DNA of 62,194 bases from contig JALNYY010000009.1 of the NCBI GenBank assembly GCA_023229605.1, forward strand, positions 1 to 62,194, read 5' to 3'. Positions within the stretch are counted from its first letter, which is position 1, and every line of letters starts with the position of its first letter. The notes beneath the pieces were generated by a model, which ran no database searches, was not told the origin of the DNA, and was given only the letters and a program-made list of their open reading frames with translations. This document shows, one piece after another, positions 1-6,859 of this stretch. This DNA comes from Methylobacter sp. Lineage in GTDB: Bacteria; Pseudomonadota; Gammaproteobacteria; Methylococcales; Methylomonadaceae. The translations under genes were made by a program, and so were the position numbers.

Positions 1-1676
1 CGCACAAAGCTCACCACACTTTTTTCCGCGTAGTTGCAATCCATCCATTGAAAGCCGTCGCGGCTGAAGTCTTGCTGATAGAGTGCCGGTTCACTGCGGT
101 AAAAACGGTTGAGATCCTCGACCCAGCGCTTCAATCCGGCGTGCTTACGATATTGCAGTACATCCCATTCCAGGCTCTCGTCGTGCTGCCACTCGCGTTT
201 CTGTCCGAATTCACAACCCATGAACAACAGCTTCTTGCCCGGATGCCCCCACATATAGCCGTACAATAAACGCAGATTGGCAAACTGCTGCCATTCGTCG
301 CCGGGCATTTTTCCGAGCAACGAACCCTTGCCGTAGACCACTTCGTCGTGCGACAAAGGCAGCACGAAGTTCTCCGAGAACGCATACCAGATGCTGAAAA
401 TAAGCTGTGCGTGGTGATATTTCCGGTTAAGCGGATCTTCTGCAAAATATCCCAGCGTGTCATGCATCCAACCCATATTCCACTTCAGGCCAAACCCCAG
501 GCCGCCTACATTGCTGGGACGGGAGACCATCGGCCAAGCAGTCGATTCTTCAGCGAAAGTCTGCGTGTCGGGGTAATCGCGATAGATAGCCTCGTTCAGG
601 TTGCGCAGGAAAGTAATCGCATCCAGGTTCTCCCTGCTGCCATTACGGTTGGGAATCCATTCTCCTTCTTTGCGGCCATAGTCCAGATAGAGCATCGACG
701 ACACGGCGTCCATGCGTAGTCCGTCAATATGATATTTATCAAGCCAGAATAATGCACTGCTGGTCAGAAATGCGCGTACTTCGTGCCGACCATAATTGAA
801 TAGAGAACTATGCCAGTCCGGTTGATAGCCCTGGCGCGGGTCAGCGTGTTCGAACAGATAGGTTCCGTCAAAATGTCCGAGGCCATGCGCATCGGCGGGA
901 AAATGCGCCGGCACCCAGTCCATGATCACGCCGATGCCGTGCTGATGCAAGGTGTCCAACAGAAACATGAAATCCTGTGGAGTTCCGTAACGAGCCGTGG
1001 GCGCAAAGTAGCCGACGGTCTGGTAGCCCCATGAGCCGTAAAAAGGGTGTTCTGTCAGCGGCATGAACTCGACGTGGGTGAAGTTCATATCAGCGATATA
1101 CTTCGGCAGCCATTCCGCCATCTCGCGGTAGGTAAGGGAACGGTTGCCGTCTTCCGGCACACGGCGCCAGGAACCCAGATGCACTTCGTAAATGGAACAA
1201 GGCGCGTTCAGGCGGTTTTTCTCTCCGCGCTGCGCCATCCAGGCAGCGTCGTTCCAGGCATAATCCAGTTCCCAGACACGGGAAGCGGTTAACGGCGGCA
1301 TTTCCCAGCAGAAAGCAAACGGATCGCCCTTATCGGCTATTTTTCCGTCGCGGGAAACAATGCGATATTTATAGATTGCCCCGGCCGTGACATCGGCAAT
1401 AAACCCTTCCCAAATCCCCGAGTCGTCGGCGCGCAGATGCAGTGCGTTCAATGCTGCATCCCAATGATTGAAGTCGCCGATGACCGAAACGGCGGAGGCA
1501 TTGGGCGCCCATACTGCAAAGTGAGTACCTTTTACGCCGTCAACTGTAATGCCGTGTGAACCCAATTTTTCATACAGGCGAAAATCGCTGCCTTGCTTAA
1601 ACAAATAAATATCGAGATCCGTAAGCAGGCTGGCGTGAAATGCCGTTTCCACGGGAAGATTCTTTAACGTGGACAT
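1..1676 (-). CDS. glgB: 1,4-alpha-glucan branching enzyme, C-terminus missing at window edge
   Basis: Transfers short alpha-1,4-glucan segments to alpha-1,6 branch points during glycogen synthesis in the cytoplasm. The frame is open from the ATG at 1674-1676 to the left edge, giving 558 complete codons of a protein that is usually about 630-730 residues. A CBM48-type beta-sandwich (GTHFAVWAPNA, VIGDFNHWD) is followed by the GH13 barrel. The GH13 catalytic triad is visible: Asp323 in GLRMDAV, Glu376 in FAEES and Asp444 in LSHDEV. An SD-like GAGGGT lies just upstream of the ATG. The start lies close to CBM48, so the extra N-terminal module of long GlgB proteins appears to be absent. No other glycogen gene is in the window; the operon would continue to the left. 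Identification is secure. Confidence 0.97.
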   Translation of the reverse strand, partial: MSTLKNLPVETAFHASLLTDLDIYLFKQGSDFRLYEKLGSHGITVDGVKGTHFAVWAPNASAVSVIGDFNHWDAALNALHLRADDSGIWEGFIADVTAGAIYKYRIVSRDGKIADKGDPFAFCWEMPPLTASRVWELDYAWNDAAWMAQRGEKNRLNAPCSIYEVHLGSWRRVPEDGNRSLTYREMAEWLPKYIADMNFTHVEFMPLTEHPFYGSWGYQTVGYFAPTARYGTPQDFMFLLDTLHQHGIGVIMDWVPAHFPADAHGLGHFDGTYLFEHADPRQGYQPDWHSSLFNYGRHEVRAFLTSSALFWLDKYHIDGLRMDAVSSMLYLDYGRKEGEWIPNRNGSRENLDAITFLRNLNEAIYRDYPDTQTFAEESTAWPMVSRPSNVGGLGFGLKWNMGWMHDTLGYFAEDPLNRKYHHAQLIFSIWYAFSENFVLPLSHDEVVYGKGSLLGKMPGDEWQQFANLRLLYGYMWGHPGKKLLFMGCEFGQKREWQHDESLEWDVLQYRKHAGLKRWVEDLNRFYRSEPALYQQDFSRDGFQWMDCNYAEKSVVSFV

Positions 1677-2160
1677 TTGCTACCCTCATGTTTATTTTGG
1701 CGGATTTAATACTTGGAATCACCTCTTCACATAAGGCTATGGCTCATTAGCCTAATGGCGTCCAGGATGTTCAAATACACGGCGACGAAATAAGTTGAAA
1801 ACCTTGGTACCTGTAAAAGTAAGATTTAAAATCAGTAAACGCCAGTACGGGTTCGATCGGTATTCATGATATTCACCTCGAATGAATCAACCATATTGTA
1901 AGAGTCGAACGTTGTCTGTACGGTGTCACACATAAAGCCGCTGCCGGGATAGGCTGACAAGGTGTCTCAATCAGGGCGGATGAATCCAAGCCCAGTTACT
2001 TGAGCAGCAGGTTCCTTTATCAGAATTGCAGCGACAGGCTTATATCAACAGCTTGGCTCAGGCCGCCGATCACGCGGCTGATTTTTCCAAGCGAATACGG
2101 CTGGTTCATACGCCGCGCCATTAACGAGGTTTTCTGACCTTAGGCCGGCAGCAAATAGTT
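1677..2160. other. Intergenic stretch with a possible short gene remnant
   Basis: 484 bases without a convincing gene. On the plus strand, 1984-2124 is an open stretch of 46 codons of protein-like composition (QLLEQQVPLSELQRQAY) ending in TAA. It follows directly on a TGA and has no start codon, so I read it as a possible remnant of a lost gene whose family I do not recognise. The promoter of glgB should lie in the left part, but I see no strong box. Confidence 0.4.
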
Positions 2161-2574
2161 TTACTCCTGAGGCCAGTAGAATGACAGTGAGGTTGTCTGT
2201 CTATTGCCTATCTTGGCCTTTCGGCGCATGACTTTCCCGTCTTTCTCAGCGGTAACGATGTAATTGCCTGGTTTAAGCCGGGCAAAAAGATAAGGGCCGT
2301 CAGTTACGGTTTCAACAAGTGTGTTGCCTTTTGTATCAGTAATTCGAACATTTATGTCGGCAGCAAATTCGCCCGATCCTTTAGCGGCAAACAACAGGTT
2401 TAAATTGTAATCGCCTTTAATGGTTTTCATGGCATTACGTTCGCTCTCACCAATGCCGCCGCTTACGAATGCAACATCGCCTTGTGTTTGCGGGTTGAGT
2501 GGATATTCATCTGCAAACACATGCAGGCTGAATAGAAAACATGGAAGGATCAATGTATAGCGTAATTGTTTCAT
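2161..2574 (-). CDS. Small exported protein with a carboxypeptidase-regulatory-like beta-sandwich
   Basis: 137 residues with a clear Sec signal peptide (MKQLRYTLILPCFLFSLHVFA, about 21 residues, cleavage after VFA), so probably periplasmic. The mature part has the pattern of a small Ig-like or carboxypeptidase-regulatory-like domain: INVRITDTKGNTLVETVTDG, then a glycine turn, PYLFARLKPGNYIVTAEKDG and a basic strand before TTSLSFYW. Such domains usually serve as structural or binding modules. It stands alone, 117 bases from the start side of no partner gene, so its role cannot be told from context. The coding call is good; the function is unknown. Confidence 0.75.
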   Translation of the reverse strand: MKQLRYTLILPCFLFSLHVFADEYPLNPQTQGDVAFVSGGIGESERNAMKTIKGDYNLNLLFAAKGSGEFAADINVRITDTKGNTLVETVTDGPYLFARLKPGNYIVTAEKDGKVMRRKAKIGNRQTTSLSFYWPQE

Positions 2575-2691
2575 AAATAATTTCCATTGAAAGTCGGAAG
2601 GTTCAGTACATATGTAAAGTGCAGACTGTTAGCCGTAATAGTGCGCCGATAAGCGGCATCGGGGGGAAGCCATTATCGTGCTAACCGGCGC

Positions 2692-3396
2692 CTAACCCAG
2701 AATACGCTCGTAGGTTTCATTATTAATCCGATAACACCCGCAAGAAGCGGCTTCCAGACCGACACGGTCGAGAATCGCGATATCTCCACGTTGGTAGTCG
2801 ATGAGCTTTTGCTTCTGTAGTGCATTAGCCGCTTTGGTGATGCCGACGCGCCGTACACCCAGTAAATAGGCCATCAGTGTGTGCGTGGCATGGAACGTGC
2901 TGGAGTGTGCCCGATCCTGAGCCATCAACAGCCAGCGGGCAAGACGCGCCTTCACCAAATGGAATCGGGTGCAGACGGCCTTTTGCGCGAGTTGGCTGAT
3001 CGACACATAAAGGTAGCGTTGCAACTGCAGTTGTAGCGCATGATTATGTTCGAGTTCACGGAGAAACGATGCCGCCGTTATGCGCAGCGCAGAGCCTGCC
3101 CCCTGAACCTGAGCGCGAAATGGCGCAACATCGACTCCCAGCATCAGGCTAATTCCGAACATGCCTTCATTCCCGATCAGCCCAACCTCCAAATTTTCGC
3201 TGCTATTGATGGGGGCCATCAAGGAAACGAAGCTTCCAGTCGGAAAGTAAACGTACGGAATTATGTCTCCTGCGGGGTAGAGTACCTCGGCAAAAACGAG
3301 ATCGATTTGTTCGCAATTTGCGAGCAACTGTTCTCTATCTTTGCGGGGCAGGGCCGCCAGCAGACGGTTGTTAGTGGAGACAACTTGGGTGGACAC
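2692..3396 (-). CDS. Crp/Fnr-family transcriptional regulator
   Basis: Cytoplasmic DNA-binding regulator of 234 residues if it starts at the GTG at 3394-3396, which is preceded by a good SD (CAGGAG, about 9 bases). The frame can be extended 16 codons upstream to 3444 but that start has no SD. The N-terminal two thirds form a cyclic-nucleotide-binding-like beta roll (VYFPTGSFVSL, EVGLIGNEGMFG). A long dimer helix follows, then a winged helix with MAYLLGVRRVGIT near residue 185. The cysteine cluster of FNR is absent, and so is an obvious cAMP-binding arginine/serine pair, so the ligand is unknown. This subtype (LLGVRRxGIT) is common in environmental proteobacteria. No target operator is evident nearby. 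Confidence 0.85.
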   Translation of the reverse strand: MSTQVVSTNNRLLAALPRKDREQLLANCEQIDLVFAEVLYPAGDIIPYVYFPTGSFVSLMAPINSSENLEVGLIGNEGMFGISLMLGVDVAPFRAQVQGAGSALRITAASFLRELEHNHALQLQLQRYLYVSISQLAQKAVCTRFHLVKARLARWLLMAQDRAHSSTFHATHTLMAYLLGVRRVGITKAANALQKQKLIDYQRGDIAILDRVGLEAASCGCYRINNETYERILG

Positions 3397-3807
3397 GGAT
3401 GTTCTTCTCCTGCGATATTTAGTGAAACCCGACAGGCGGCACAAGAGATGGTAACAGCAAAGTCGGCGGTTATTAGGGAAGATGGCTCCCTCATCAGGAA
3501 ACCAATTTACTGCAGAAGCTTTCTGTCGTCTGTACGTTAACGCACGTACAATCGTTTGACAGGGAAAGAGGGATCGATGAGCGCAATTGGCAAATCTAAC
3601 CGGTGATGTCGGGGGGCTCCCCCATCATTGATATTGAAGACTATCCAAATGAAAGCGGCAAATATAGCCATCTGCCAAGCTGTAGACGGTTACCCAATGG
3701 GGGGTGATTTATGTTGTTGGTTGGTTTATGGAAAATCAACTAAACAACCAGCAGGTTTTAGCTGATGGTTGTTTAGTTGTGTGGATAATACGCGGTGGGC
3801 CGAATGG
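3397..3807. other. Intergenic stretch between the Crp-type regulator and the sia-like operon
   Basis: About 410 bases with no supported gene. The long plus-strand frame that reaches into it is antisense to the regulator. It contains the leader of the regulator (SD near 3407), a G/C-rich hairpin around 3607-3627 (five G, loop, five C) and the strong inverted repeat listed separately at 3737-3779. Confidence 0.5.
3737..3779 (-). terminator. Probable terminator of the sia-like operon
   Basis: Perfect 14-base inverted repeat, 3737-3750 against 3766-3779, with a 15-base loop. It sits about 30 bases downstream of the last gene of the minus-strand sia-like operon. Read on the minus strand the stem is followed by ATTTTCC, a short and weak T tract. 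A termination role is inferred from position; a regulator binding site is the alternative. Confidence 0.5.
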
Positions 3808-4194
3808 TTAGGCTAACACGATCGCGTTGAAATCGATCCAGGTAAAGTCTTCCTGAATATCCTGACCTAATTCCAGGATCGTGTCGTCCTCTTCATCATG
3901 ATGCCAGTTTAATAAAACACAGTTTGGATGATTTTTGGCATATTCATTCAACAATTCAAACATGCTGTAAAAGATTTTGGTGCTGACACTGTTGAAATAA
4001 GTCAGTTGAAAATTAAATTCAACAGGATCGCCGTTCAGTGATTTTAAATGGCTTTGCAATTGCTTAAGAATAGGACGAAAAAACTCAACGCCGTTTTCAG
4101 GGTAGGCTTCACCGGCCATGCTCAGCTTGTTGCTTGAAAATTTAAAGTTGATTTCAGGTGTGTCGGAAGTGGCTGGAATGTATATATCGGTCAT
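3808..4194 (-). CDS. siaC: SiaC-like regulatory phosphoprotein (DUF1987)
   Basis: 128 residues matching the SiaC family: a single alpha/beta domain resembling a STAS fold that is phosphorylated on a threonine by SiaB and dephosphorylated by SiaA. The typical core is visible: an N-terminal beta hairpin around INFKFSSNKLSMAGEAYPEN, then FNFQLTYFNSVSTKIF, whose serine/threonine-rich turn should hold the phosphorylation site, and WHHDEEDDTILELGQ. A strong SD (AAGGAG) precedes the ATG. It is the last gene of a three-gene operon, 9 bases after the kinase gene. In Pseudomonas, SiaC controls the diguanylate cyclase SiaD, but no siaD follows here, so the downstream partner is unknown. Confidence 0.85.
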   Translation of the reverse strand: MTDIYIPATSDTPEINFKFSSNKLSMAGEAYPENGVEFFRPILKQLQSHLKSLNGDPVEFNFQLTYFNSVSTKIFYSMFELLNEYAKNHPNCVLLNWHHDEEDDTILELGQDIQEDFTWIDFNAIVLA

Positions 4195-4203
4195 GATAAC
4201 TCC

Positions 4204-4770
4204 TTAAATAGTTGCTTTAAGATAAAAGCAAGATAGTTCGTCTTCATAACCTATTGCATCTCTGATAGCGTATTCAATAGGTTCGACTGAATCTCTTGCC
4301 AGTGTTAAGAATCCAAGACCCGCACCTTTGCTTGTCGTATCTTCTTCGCTGTGCTGATCATTTTTCAATTGTGCGCGGTACGCTTGTCTGATCTCGTCAG
4401 CGCTCATTTCCAGTATTGGATCAAGCTTATTGCGTATGCGTGTTTCATTTTGCTTCTGAATAAAATTCGCGCAGATGACAAAATATTTATCTTCTTTCTT
4501 GCTGACCAGGATGGCGCCCTCCTTGGTATCGGTAGAATCAGTAGCGCCCGGTACGCTCGGCGAGTAATGCATCGCGTTTTGTATCATTTCAATAAAAGTT
4601 GAGAATACTTTCCGGGATCTGGCCCCTTTTTCATCCTGTTGTTGCAGGTTTTGTTTCAAAGAGTCACTCATGGTTTTAATGACATTTTGTGAAACGATAC
4701 CGCTGTAATAAAAAACAATCCCGTTAGTATCAGCCTCTTCACGGAATACGCTAAACACATCGATAAGCAT
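4204..4770 (-). CDS. siaB: SiaB-like serine/threonine kinase
   Basis: 188 residues, cytoplasmic, of the SiaB family (DUF6272), a GHKL-type ATPase fold that phosphorylates SiaC. Features seen: an N-terminal stretch ending in VFYYSGIVSQNVIKTM, the N-box-like helix FSTFIEMIQNAMHYSP, which has the conserved E..QNA arrangement, and a late glycine-rich segment KGAGLGFLTLAR that fits the ATP lid. It lies between the phosphatase gene (16 bases upstream) and the SiaC gene (9 bases downstream), which is the diagnostic arrangement. It could equally be described as an anti-sigma-factor-like kinase acting on a STAS-like protein. Confidence 0.85.
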   Translation of the reverse strand: MLIDVFSVFREEADTNGIVFYYSGIVSQNVIKTMSDSLKQNLQQQDEKGARSRKVFSTFIEMIQNAMHYSPSVPGATDSTDTKEGAILVSKKEDKYFVICANFIQKQNETRIRNKLDPILEMSADEIRQAYRAQLKNDQHSEEDTTSKGAGLGFLTLARDSVEPIEYAIRDAIGYEDELSCFYLKATI

Positions 4771-4786
4771 AAAGTTTTCCTGTTAA

Positions 4787-6067
4787 TTAAAATCTGAATC
4801 CCATCAGGCATACATCGTCGCGCCGCTTCTGTTTCCCCTGATAGTCATAATAAGTTTGCATGATAATGGATTCCTGCTCAGGCATGGGCTTGAGATAATT
4901 CTCCTGAAGCAGCCCCGAAAAGCGCTTTTTGCCGAAAGCGATTTTTTTTGCTCCGCCAATCTGGTCGATCAGGCCGTCGGTGGTCAGATAGATGCACATC
5001 CCTTTGGTCAACGCGAGTTGTTGATTGGTCCATTGAAAATCTATCGGCGTGTCAACATAGCCTACGCCTTTGCGGTCCGGGTCGAGTAAATGGACCTCGG
5101 ATGATGCGTTGTCTATATAAAATAAGGAGGTTTTGGCGCCTGCATAAGTCAGTGTGCTGTTTTGCGTATTGATCCAGCAGAAAGCCGTGTCCATGCCGTC
5201 ATCGGATTGACCGCTCTGTTTTGTAGAAAACCTGTCTATATCAAAGTCGTCATTGCCGGATTCGCTTATCTGTCCAAGCGCCGTCTTGACTTTTTTATTC
5301 ATTATCGCCAGTGCGCCGGCAGGGTCGTGACGGTTATCTTCGTGCAGGATATGATCGAGAAAAGAAGCCATGATAAGTGTCATAAACGCGCCGGGAACGC
5401 CATGCCCGGTGCAGTCGATCAACGCGAGAAAGAAACCGTCATCGAATTTTTTGCAGAAATAATAATCGCCGCCTACTTTGTCCCGAGGTTCCCAGTGCAT
5501 GAAATAGTCCTGCAACACTGCGGCCATGCTTTCTCTTGATGAACGCAGGAAGGATTTCTGGATGACGCTTGCGTAGTTAATGCTTTCCGTTACCAGCCGG
5601 TTTTTTTCAGCCTGTAAAAAAGAAACCACTCTGACTAAATCCTCGCCGCTACCGAGACCCAGATAATCGCCGTTTTCGTCGGTAATAATAAACCCGTCGT
5701 TCAGCGTTTTACGGCCGGAGCCCAACACCTTGAAGCTGAGCGTTTGAATGCTCATGTTTTGATCGACAATAAGCGGCTCTTTGTCCATGAAAGCAATGCA
5801 GCTTTTCCGGTCGAATAAGTCATGGTGGAAGGGTTTGGCCATACCTTCCATAAAAACATTACGGGTAATTAGACCAATCGGCTTGTTACCTTCTACGACA
5901 GCAATAGAAATCAGGTCAGGATGCTCATTCAATAACTGGGTGACTTGAAGATTAGTTTGTTCCGGCGATACAGGAGGACAGACACGCAGCAGACTGCTGG
6001 CAATATACTCCGCCTCAATTTCGGATAGCCCCGCTCTCGATTGATTTAATAACGATTGATCTAACAT
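4787..6067 (-). CDS. siaA: SiaA-like PP2C/SpoIIE phosphatase with N-terminal CBS-type sensor region
   Basis: 426 residues; expected to remove the phosphate from SiaC-P. The C-terminal half is a SpoIIE/RsbU-type PP2C domain with its metal-binding motifs in order: VGGDYY near residue 200, DCTGHGVPGAFM, DDGMDTAFCW, TTDGLID and RRDDVCLMGF at the end. The N-terminal half (about 40-155) looks like a pair of CBS-like repeats (ISIAVVEGNKPIGLITRNVF and DGFIITDENGDYLGLGSGED), followed by a helical linker. Unlike Pseudomonas SiaA it has no transmembrane, sensor or HAMP segment, so it should be soluble and respond to an internal ligand. First gene of the operon; SD AAGGCGAG before ATG. Confidence 0.87.
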   Translation of the reverse strand: MLDQSLLNQSRAGLSEIEAEYIASSLLRVCPPVSPEQTNLQVTQLLNEHPDLISIAVVEGNKPIGLITRNVFMEGMAKPFHHDLFDRKSCIAFMDKEPLIVDQNMSIQTLSFKVLGSGRKTLNDGFIITDENGDYLGLGSGEDLVRVVSFLQAEKNRLVTESINYASVIQKSFLRSSRESMAAVLQDYFMHWEPRDKVGGDYYFCKKFDDGFFLALIDCTGHGVPGAFMTLIMASFLDHILHEDNRHDPAGALAIMNKKVKTALGQISESGNDDFDIDRFSTKQSGQSDDGMDTAFCWINTQNSTLTYAGAKTSLFYIDNASSEVHLLDPDRKGVGYVDTPIDFQWTNQQLALTKGMCIYLTTDGLIDQIGGAKKIAFGKKRFSGLLQENYLKPMPEQESIIMQTYYDYQGKQKRRDDVCLMGFRF

Positions 6068-6192
6068 TGACTCGCCTTGATACTGAAAATGCAGTCAGGA
6101 TAAATCACATTTGTTACAAAATGATGAATCAGGGCGTTGTGCAATTATCCGGGCAAGCGCTCAGCTACGGGGTTTTAGTCTATAACAGGCGT

Positions 6193-6573
6193 TCAGCGGG
6201 GCAGGGATGAGCTAGAGGATTGGCTATAATGGGCATACGCTTTTGAAACCTTTCCGTCTTGATTGAAATGAAATACTTCTACCGATAAGCCGCGAACGCC
6301 TTGATAGTAAAGGGTTATGCTGTTTACGCCGACCAGCGTGGTAAGCAGCTCAAAATGAAGCTCAGGAGCCAGTTGAAGGGCTTTAGCCCAATAAGCGCCA
6401 ACTTTTTCCTTGCCTTTTAATATTCCTGACGGAACACCTGCCACCGCGATGATTACAGGTGAGGACATTTCAAAATCGTCGGCGTAATGCGACAAAATGT
6501 GATCAATATCGCGTTTATTCCACGAGTCAATCCAGTCAGCCGCAAAATGATCGGCGAATGCTTTGTCGAGCAT
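6193..6573 (-). CDS. SnoaL/NTF2-like protein
   Basis: 126 residues with the pattern of a small NTF2-like cone fold: an N-terminal helix pair (FAADWIDSWNKRDIDHILSHY, with the typical W..W.. and D....Y.DD spacing), then strands LHFELLTTLVGVNSITLYYQG and SVEVFHFNQDGKVSKAYAHY. Family members bind small hydrophobic ligands or act as isomerases and hydrolases; no catalytic dyad can be assigned here. Its ATG overlaps the TGA of the short membrane-protein gene upstream (TGATG), so the two are translationally coupled. The serine-rich tail is probably disordered. Confidence 0.8.
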   Translation of the reverse strand: MLDKAFADHFAADWIDSWNKRDIDHILSHYADDFEMSSPVIIAVAGVPSGILKGKEKVGAYWAKALQLAPELHFELLTTLVGVNSITLYYQGVRGLSVEVFHFNQDGKVSKAYAHYSQSSSSSLPR

Positions 6574-6725
6574 CAGTAATGACTGGCCGAATCTTGCGAT
6601 ACTTTCGCAGCCTCAGCTTTTTGCTGTTGCGACAGATAAGTTCCGCCCATAACCACCGCCATTATCAAAAGATAAACCACCGAAACGATGTATCTGGCTT
6701 TTTTGCTTTGCTGGTAGCTGTTCAT
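6573..6725 (-). CDS. Small single-pass membrane protein
   Basis: 50 residues from the ATG at 6723-6725, chosen because AGGAG sits 7 bases upstream; the longer frame to 6779 has no SD. A basic N-terminus (NSYQQSKKARY) precedes one hydrophobic helix (IVSVVYLLIMAVVMGGTYL), and a polar tail rich in Q, A and S follows. It probably sits in the inner membrane with its tail in the periplasm. The stop overlaps the start of the NTF2-like gene. I do not recognise the family and suggest no function. Confidence 0.65.
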   Translation of the reverse strand: MNSYQQSKKARYIVSVVYLLIMAVVMGGTYLSQQQKAEAAKVSQDSASHY

Positions 6726-6859
6726 ACCGACTCCTGAAATTTTATAAAAATTGGAATAATACAATACTTGGCATTTCAACTTATGAAAGAATCGTCAAAC
6801 TCGTGGTATTTTAAACCGATAAGCGGATGTTTGCTAAAGCCGGGTAAGCAGGGGTCGCC

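Noticed and set aside
48..1292. Several plus-strand frames in the first 1.3 kb
   Set aside because: They are antisense to glgB, which is open to the window edge and carries the complete GH13 catalytic triad.
3040..3540. Plus-strand frame opposite the Crp-type regulator
   Set aside because: The minus-strand frame has a clear Crp/Fnr fold and SD; the plus frame has neither.
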